Shown here: in pieces, positions 50,972-55,815 of the stretch
How the letters are laid out: every line of letters starts with the position of its first letter
Numbering within the stretch: position 1 is the stretch's first letter
Assembly (NCBI GenBank): GCA_027487385.1
Contig: JAIYDS010000037.1
Span: 1-55,815, forward strand
Length of the DNA: 55,815 bases
Origin: Acetobacteraceae bacterium
GTDB taxonomy: Bacteria > Pseudomonadota > Alphaproteobacteria > Acetobacterales > Acetobacteraceae
Reading direction: 5' to 3'
Notes under the pieces: model-generated
Databases searched by the model: none
Told to the model about the DNA's origin: nothing
The model's input: the letters and a program-made list of their open reading frames with translations, nothing else
Program-made: the position numbers and the translations under genes

Positions 50972-52667
50972 CGGCCCGCAGGAAGCGCAGATCGGCGCCA
51001 TCCGGCGCCTGCATCACCTGCTCATGCACCAGGCGGTCCCAGCCGCGCTTCGGCCGCGTGCGGGCCTGCCACTTCGCGCGGCGCGCGGCGAGTGTGGCTT
51101 CATCCACCAGCAGATCCAGGCTGCGCGTCTTCACCGAAAGGCGGATGCGGTCCCCTGTCTCGGCGAAGGCGAGCGGGCCGCCGGCCTGGGCCTCGGGCGC
51201 GATGTGCAGCACCACCGTGCCGAAGGCGGTGCCGGACATGCGGCAATCGCTCATCCGCACCATGTCCTTCACACCGGCGCGCGCGAGCTTCTTCGGGATG
51301 GGCAGGTAACCCGCCTCAGGCATGCCGGCCGCCGAGAGCGGGCCCGCATTCTTCAGGATCATGATGGTGTCGGCCGTCACATCCAGGTCGTCGCGGTCGA
51401 TGCGCTCGGCCAGGTCCTCGACGCTGTCGAAGACCATGCAGGCAGCCTCATGCTCGAAGAGGGATTCGGTGGCGGCGGAGCGCTTGAGGATGGCGCCATC
51501 CGGCGCCAGCGAGCCGAAGAGCGCGACGAGGCCGCCGACCGGCGAGACCGGGTTCTCGCGCGCCTTGATGTATTGCCGGTCCACGAAATGCGTGCCGTCG
51601 CCGATGCGCTCGGCGAGCGTGCGGCCATAGACATCCTTGGTGCCGAGATGCAGCAGGTCGCGGATTTCCCAGAGCAGGGCGCGCATGCCGCCGGCGAAGT
51701 GGAAGTCTTCCATATAGCCCTCGCCGGTGGGTTTGAGGTCCACCAGCACGGGCGTCTCGTCGCTCATCTGATCGAGGCGCTTGAGGTCCACGCGCAGGCC
51801 GGCGCGGCCGGCAATGGCCGCCAGATGCACCAGCGCATTGGTGGAACCGCCCAGCGCGAGCAGCACCCGCATCGCGTTCTCGACCGCCTCGATCGTCATG
51901 ATCTCGGAGGGGCGCACCTTCAGGCCCATGGCGAGGCGCCCGGCTTCTTCGGCGATGCGCAGGCGGTCGGCATGGACGGCCGGCGCGCTGGCCCCCTCCA
52001 GCGGCATGAAGCCCAGCGTCGCGACGAGGCAGGCCATGGTGCTGGCCGTGCCCATCACGCCGCAGGTGCCGGCGGTGACGGCCAGCGCGTTCTCCACCTC
52101 ATTGATGCGCGCCTCACTCACATCGCCCGAGCGGTAGCGCGCCCAGTAGCGGCGGCAATCGGTGCAGGCGGCGAGCCGCTCGCCCTGGTAGCGATTGGCG
52201 CTCATCGGGCCGGTGACGAGCATCACGGCCGGCACATCGGCCGAGATGGCGGCCATGAGCTGGGCGGGCACCGTCTTGTCGCAGCCGCCCACCAGGACCA
52301 CGGAATCCATGGGCTGCGCGCTCACCATCGCCTCGGTGTCGAGTGCCATCAGGTTGCGGTAATGCATGGAGCAGGGGGTGAGGAAGGGCTCGCAGAGGCT
52401 GATGGTCGGGAAGGCCATGGGCAGGCCGCCCGAGAGCATGACGCCGCGCTTCACCGCCTCGATCAGGTCGGGCACGGAGCGGTGGCAATTGTTGAAGTCG
52501 CTGGCGGTGTCCACGATGCCGACGACGGAGCGCGTCAGCGCATCCTTGGAATAGCCCATGGAGGCGGCGAAGCTGCGGCGCAGGTAGAGCGCGAATTCGC
52601 GGTCGCCGTAATTGGCGGCGTTGCGGCCGAGACCATGGGCGGCGGGGTCGGTGGTGTCGTCGGTCAT
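50961..52667 (-). CDS. IlvD/Edd-family dehydratase
   Basis: This 568-residue protein has three conserved cluster cysteines: Cys61 (DFNNCHRS), Cys129 (VGGCDKTVPAQ) and Cys202 (AGTCGVMGTAST). It also has the family block GGSTNALVHLAAIAGRAG. The sequence resembles sugar-acid dehydratases (L-arabinonate/D-xylonate type) more than biosynthetic dihydroxy-acid dehydratase, but substrate choice cannot be read from it. The start follows AGGAGAG. It heads the minus-strand run of eight closely spaced genes. Confidence 0.9.
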   Translation of the reverse strand: MTDDTTDPAAHGLGRNAANYGDREFALYLRRSFAASMGYSKDALTRSVVGIVDTASDFNNCHRSVPDLIEAVKRGVMLSGGLPMAFPTISLCEPFLTPCSMHYRNLMALDTEAMVSAQPMDSVVLVGGCDKTVPAQLMAAISADVPAVMLVTGPMSANRYQGERLAACTDCRRYWARYRSGDVSEARINEVENALAVTAGTCGVMGTASTMACLVATLGFMPLEGASAPAVHADRLRIAEEAGRLAMGLKVRPSEIMTIEAVENAMRVLLALGGSTNALVHLAAIAGRAGLRVDLKRLDQMSDETPVLVDLKPTGEGYMEDFHFAGGMRALLWEIRDLLHLGTKDVYGRTLAERIGDGTHFVDRQYIKARENPVSPVGGLVALFGSLAPDGAILKRSAATESLFEHEAACMVFDSVEDLAERIDRDDLDVTADTIMILKNAGPLSAAGMPEAGYLPIPKKLARAGVKDMVRMSDCRMSGTAFGTVVLHIAPEAQAGGPLAFAETGDRIRLSVKTRSLDLLVDEATLAARRAKWQARTRPKRGWDRLVHEQVMQAPDGADLRFLRADGG

Positions 52668-53163
52668 GGCGCGCTCTCCTGCTGGCTTGGGCCAGTCTTA
52701 GGCCGGAAGCGCGAAGCGGCGAAGCCCCGTCGGGGCCCGTGCCTTGGGGCTATTGCCCGCTGAAGAAAAAGCTGATGGCGGCTCGGGCCAGGCGGAGGAC
52801 CATCCCTCCGCCTGGCTCGGTGCTGGCGGGCCCGCAGGTGGTTCAGTCGCGCCCATCCGCGTGGCGGTTCTGCATCTTGAACCGGACCGCGTGCGGCCTG
52901 ATGAAGCCTTCACAATTGGCGGGACTTGCTGGCGACCGGGACGCGGTCTTTGGCAGCTTCGCGACCATCGATGGCAATCTAGACGACCTTCACCCACGCC
53001 GCAGCGAACATGCCATTCGCCGAACCGAAAGCCTGGCCGCATGACGGCGTTGCGGCGCACCCAGGAGGGACTGCAGGGGAGGCAGACGAAGCTCTCGCCT
53101 TGCAGATGTGGTTTGGACGTATTCCAGCCGGGATGCTTCACCTGAGCTGGGCGGGCGGAAGGG
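52668..53163. other. 496-bp gap without a recognisable gene; contains a strong hairpin
   Basis: No open frame in this stretch resembles a known protein. A stem CCAGGCGGAGG (52788-52798) with CCTCCGCCTGG (52805-52815), extendable to about 15 bp with one G-U pair, lies 120 bp upstream of the dehydratase start. It could be a leader structure of that operon. The rest looks like non-coding or decayed sequence. Confidence 0.45.
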
Positions 53164-53535
53164 TTACTCCACCTTGCAGGTCTGACTTTCGCGGCCGAAG
53201 AAGAGGCCGCTGGTGATGAAGATGCCGCCACGCGGGTCAACGAAGTGCAGGTTGCAAGGGCCCACCTCGTGCCACGTGCCAAACCACACGAAAACTCTTA
53301 GGCGCAAATACCGCAAGACCGGATAGTCCTGACAAAAGCGTGACCTTGCTGGAATTCGCCGCCAATCATTCTCGATTTCGTAGTAGCCTAGGGATGTCTG
53401 GTAAAGCTTGATGCGCATGGGCTGAAACATTTGGTTGTCGAAACATATGACATTCCCACGCGCCCGTTCGGATGCCATGGCGGGCAGGGGGGCCGCGAGC
53501 AGGGCCAGCAGGAGGAGCAGGAGCAGCTTGCGCAT
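53164..53535 (-). CDS. Small secreted four-cysteine protein, paralogue A
   Basis: This 123-residue protein has a signal peptide (MRKLLLLLLLALLAAPLPAMA). The mature part has four cysteines at 31, 68, 94 and 120, the last four residues from the end. It is similar to the protein at 54193-54567: C-x2-N near the start, then K-[LI]-x2-Y/W, WRRIPARSRFC, PCNLHFVDPRGGI, and C-x3 at the C-terminus. I do not recognise the family. Two disulfides in the periplasm or outside the cell are likely. The DNA is visibly less GC-rich than neighbouring genes, a sign of transfer. The start at 53535 follows AAGGA. Confidence 0.75.
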   Translation of the reverse strand: MRKLLLLLLLALLAAPLPAMASERARGNVICFDNQMFQPMRIKLYQTSLGYYEIENDWRRIPARSRFCQDYPVLRYLRLRVFVWFGTWHEVGPCNLHFVDPRGGIFITSGLFFGRESQTCKVE

Positions 53536-54192
53536 TGGGGTATCCTTGGGCGTCTTGCAGGCGGGATGATGCGATATGGCGCGCGGCCCTGCCAATCGGT
53601 GCCGCCGAGGATGGCCTTCGGCGCTGCCGATGGCGGTGCCCCCCGGTGAACCGGACCGCCCCAGCCGGGCCCGTTGGCGGCGTCACGCTCCTGGCGCGGG
53701 ACCATGGGCGGAAGGCGGGCCTTGCGAGAGGGCGAAAGCACGGCTGGGAAGCCGGCCCGCACGGCGCTCATGTCCTGGCAGGCGAGGACGGCCGCCGCTA
53801 TCCGATGGTGCAGACGAAATGCCCCACCGTCGTCTTCCGGGCCCGGATGGTGGTGACGCCGGTCGGAATACGGATCGTCAGGCCGCATCCGCTGCCATCG
53901 GCCGGCTGCCAGGGGCCTTGCCAGTGCCGCACCGATGGTCCAATCGGCGATGCCGGGGCCGGGGCCGGCGTCCGGCGGCGCCGATGACGTGGGCCAGCGC
54001 CCCACCCGACAGAGGCTTCCTTGAAGCACGCCGTGCGGTCCGCGCTGGTCCATGGGGCATGTGGTCGCTGGCCTTGGCAAGGCCCCGGCGTGCGAAGGCC
54101 GCGATCTGGAGTGGCATGTCACGCCGCCCGGATCGCGTCCGGCCTCGGCCCCGGTTCAGGCGAGGGGGCCGGCAGCCGGGCGCATCGCCCGC
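53536..54192. other. 657-bp gap, mostly without a gene, containing a decayed paralogue
   Basis: Several open frames run through this gap on both strands but have no signal peptide, domain or convincing start. The only coding-like signal is the C-terminal fragment at 53798-53917. Confidence 0.5.
53798..53917 (-). pseudogene. Probable C-terminal remnant of a third four-cysteine paralogue
   Basis: Reading the minus strand gives GPWQPADGSGCGLTIRIPTG and then a tail ending HFVCTIG-stop. Aligned to the C-terminus of the paralogue at 54193 with one gap, about 12 of 37 positions are identical. The matches include GxWQ, the third Cys, T, P, G, RA and the last Cys, which is again followed by exactly three residues and the stop. 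The upstream part does not continue with the expected second cysteine in any frame, so the gene looks broken or strongly diverged. Confidence 0.4.
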
Positions 54193-54567
54193 CTATTGAA
54201 CAGCGCACAGCCAGCCAATGCCCGGGGGACGATAGGCCCGCAAAATCGCGCCGCCGGCCGGGTTGATGAGCGTCACGTTGCAATTGCCGGTGGCGCGCTG
54301 CCATCCTCCATCCAGGTCCCACATCTCCAATTCAAACCCGACGGCATGCGGGGATTGCAGACGAATGCACTCCTGCGACTTGGGAGGGACCCTGATCCAG
54401 TTCGGGTCGTTACGCTGTCCGTTGGGCTGATACTGCCTGATCTTGACCCGCAACTGATACAGCAGCAGGTCGTTGTGCAAGCAAAAGAGCTGGCCGGCGG
54501 ATTGCGCCGCCACCGGCGATGGTGCCGCCAGCGCGGCGAGCATCGCAAGAAGAGCAAGGTGACGCAC
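54193..54567 (-). CDS. Small secreted four-cysteine protein, paralogue B
   Basis: This 124-residue protein has a signal peptide (MRHLALLAMLAALAAPSPVAA) and cysteines at 29, 67, 96 and 121. The spacing is nearly that of paralogue A. Conserved stretches include WIRVPPKSQEC, GNCNVTLINPAGGAI and a C-terminal LCAVQ. The start is GTG at 54567 with GGAGG just upstream. The function is unknown. Both intact copies are on the same strand and each appears to be a single-gene unit. Confidence 0.75.
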   Translation of the reverse strand: MRHLALLAMLAALAAPSPVAAQSAGQLFCLHNDLLLYQLRVKIRQYQPNGQRNDPNWIRVPPKSQECIRLQSPHAVGFELEMWDLDGGWQRATGNCNVTLINPAGGAILRAYRPPGIGWLCAVQ

Positions 54568-54712
54568 GGAGCCTCCGTCATGTTGTGCGTCATGAAGTTA
54601 AGCGGGCCATATACCCTCTTGCCAATCGGCAAGATCAAGCTCCGGCTTCGGCCCGGCCTATGGCCAGAGTGAGAGGTATCATGTTACCGCATCACAAAAT
54701 GCAAGCCCCGGC

Positions 54713-54741
54713 TTGACCTCCCGGCACGGCTGAGGCACACA
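54713..54741 (+). promoter_or_regulatory. Candidate promoter of the rplM-rpsI operon
   Basis: TTGACC (54713-54718) is followed, after 17 bp, by CACACA (54736-54741). It lies 34 bp before the rplM start. The -35 is good and the -10 is weak. Confidence 0.4.
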
Positions 54742-54774
54742 GCGGCCCCAGATCAAGCGTATTTGAAGGTTATC

Positions 54775-55269
54775 ATGCTCAGCACACAGACCCGCTCGCT
54801 GAAGCCGGCCGAGGTGACGAAGAACTGGTGGGTGATCGATGCCGAGGGCCTCGTGCTCGGCCGTCTCGCCACCATCGTCGCCAACCGGCTGCGCGGCAAG
54901 CACAAGCCCCAGTTCACCCCGCATGTGGATTGCGGCGACCATGTCGTCATCCTCAATGCCGGCAAGGTGAAGCTCACCGGCAACAAGGGCGACCAGTCCA
55001 TCTTCTACTGGCACACCGGCTTCGCCGGCGGGATCAAGGAGCGCTCGCAGCGCCAGCTGCTGGAAGGCCGCTACCCCGAGCGCGTCATCACCAAGGCGGT
55101 GGAGCGCATGATCACGCGCGGCCCGCTCGGCCGGAAGCAGATGAAGAACCTGCACGTCTATGCCGGCACCGAGCACCCGCATGCCGGCCAGAGCCCCGTC
55201 GTGCTGGATGTCGCGGCGATGAACCGCAAGAACACCGCCATCGCGGCGTCGCAGAACAAGGTTGCCTAA
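54775..55269 (+). CDS. rplM: 50S ribosomal protein L13
   Basis: This 164-residue protein has the L13 signature [24 protein letters not shown] near residues 119-142 and the N-terminal [17 protein letters not shown] segment. The start at 54775 follows GAAGG; an in-frame TTG at 54763 is less likely. L13 is an early assembly protein of the large subunit. It is cotranscribed with rpsI, as in nearly all bacteria. Confidence 0.97.
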   Translation: MLSTQTRSLKPAEVTKNWWVIDAEGLVLGRLATIVANRLRGKHKPQFTPHVDCGDHVVILNAGKVKLTGNKGDQSIFYWHTGFAGGIKERSQRQLLEGRYPERVITKAVERMITRGPLGRKQMKNLHVYAGTEHPHAGQSPVVLDVAAMNRKNTAIAASQNKVA

Positions 55270-55272
55270 GCC

Positions 55273-55776
55273 ATGAGCGAGCAGACCACCGCCAACTCCC
55301 TCGCCGACCTCAAGAGCCTGGTGCAGGGCACGGCGGCCGCCGCCCCCGGCGCCACCGCCGCCGCCCCGGTGCAGCCGAAGCGCGACGCCCAGGGCCGTTC
55401 CTACGCGACCGGCGGCCGCAAGGAATCCGTCGCCCGCGTCTGGGTGATGCCGGGCAAGGGCAAGTTCACCATCAACGACAAGCCGGCGACGCAGTATTTC
55501 GCGCGCCCCGTGCTGCGCATGCTGATCGCCCAGCCCTTCCTGGTGGCCGACCGCTACCAGGCCTTCGACGTGGTCGCGACCGTCACCGGCGGCGGCCTCT
55601 CGGGCCAGGCCGGCGCGGTGCGCCATGGCATCAGCCGCGCGCTCGTGAATTACGAGCCGGAGCTGCGCAGCATCCTGAAGAAGGCGGGCTTCCTCACGCG
55701 CGATCCGCGTGCGGTCGAGCGCAAGAAGTACGGCAAGGCCAAGGCCCGACGTTCCTTCCAGTTCTCCAAGCGCTGA
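55273..55776 (+). CDS. rpsI: 30S ribosomal protein S9
   Basis: This 167-residue protein has the S9 core [20 protein letters not shown], the [19 protein letters not shown] block and the C-terminal [15 protein letters not shown], whose last Arg reaches the ribosomal P site. An N-terminal alanine-rich extension of about 40 residues precedes the core and is common in alphaproteobacteria. Only three bases separate it from rplM. Confidence 0.97.
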   Translation: MSEQTTANSLADLKSLVQGTAAAAPGATAAAPVQPKRDAQGRSYATGGRKESVARVWVMPGKGKFTINDKPATQYFARPVLRMLIAQPFLVADRYQAFDVVATVTGGGLSGQAGAVRHGISRALVNYEPELRSILKKAGFLTRDPRAVERKKYGKAKARRSFQFSKR

Positions 55777-55786
55777 CGTCCAGGAT

Positions 55787-55803
55787 CCGGGCGTCACGCC
55801 CGG
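55787..55803 (+). other. Hairpin after rpsI at the window edge
   Basis: CCGGGCG (55787-55793) pairs with CGCCCGG (55797-55803) over a TCA loop. No T-run is visible in the 12 bases that remain, so termination cannot be judged. Confidence 0.4.
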
Positions 55804-55815
55804 CCTGCATGCCGG

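Noticed and set aside
52870-53044. Possible transposase remnant in the gap after the dehydratase
   Set aside because: A few charged residues looked transposase-like, but no DDE motif, inverted repeats or target duplication could be found.
53388-54122. 244-codon minus-strand frame between the four-Cys genes
   Set aside because: Overlaps paralogue A in another frame and has no signal peptide or domain. A short segment in a different frame matches the paralogues better.

Overview
The window is high-GC chromosomal DNA from an alphaproteobacterium, most likely an Acetobacteraceae member of the Roseomonas type. This is inferred from the very GC-rich codon use, an F0 cluster (atpI-B-E-F'-F) with no F1 genes beside it, several Bug/TctC-type solute-binding proteins, and recurrent GC-rich intergenic palindromes. 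No 16S gene or phylogeny was available, so the placement is an inference.

Layout. 1-7025: the end of a DsbA-like thioredoxin protein, smc, then the F0 ATP synthase operon closed by a clear terminator. 7044-13789: a solute-binding protein, an N-carbamoyl-D-amino-acid hydrolase, divergent epmA/epmB (EF-P lysylation), tRNA-Lys(CTT), a Crp/Fnr regulator and a divergent penicillin-acylase-type Ntn hydrolase. 13888-22234: a probable catabolic island for an aromatic or N-heteroaromatic acid, with two Bug binding proteins, a cupin, a two-subunit molybdenum hydroxylase, a 4,5-dihydroxyphthalate-decarboxylase-like protein, an FAD monooxygenase and an SDR protein that lacks the usual catalytic residues. 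22397-27090: a cyanate uptake and cyanase operon (cynA-B-D-S) ending in a terminator whose 3' arm appears to supply the Shine-Dalgarno of the next gene, an L-aspartate dehydrogenase. 27148-29103: a secreted alpha/beta hydrolase-domain protein.

29437-45592: the most unusual locus. A 4,514-residue minus-strand gene encodes a giant RTX-type secreted protein made of three ELWxxDGT blocks (each exactly nine units and about 447 residues), 18 Calx-beta domains, seven cadherin-like domains and a calcium-binding RTX C-terminus. Across an AT-rich 288-bp divergent control region lie a TIGR03032-family protein and a TPR/glycosyltransferase-9-like protein. 45716-52667: an apparent minus-strand operon read as sugar-acid-type dehydratase, NAD(P)-binding protein, M20 amidohydrolase, four half-size CHR (chromate-type) transporter genes and a DUF900-like hydrolase. 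52668-54774: a gene-poor segment with two paralogous small secreted four-cysteine proteins and the probable remnant of a third. 54775-55776: rplM-rpsI.

The main candidates for new biology are the giant three-by-nine-repeat surface protein with its divergent partners, the unassigned molybdenum-hydroxylase catabolic cluster, the CHR quadruplet embedded in a catabolic operon, the small four-Cys secreted family, and an intergenic palindrome family found at four loci. All reading is by eye; no searches were run.
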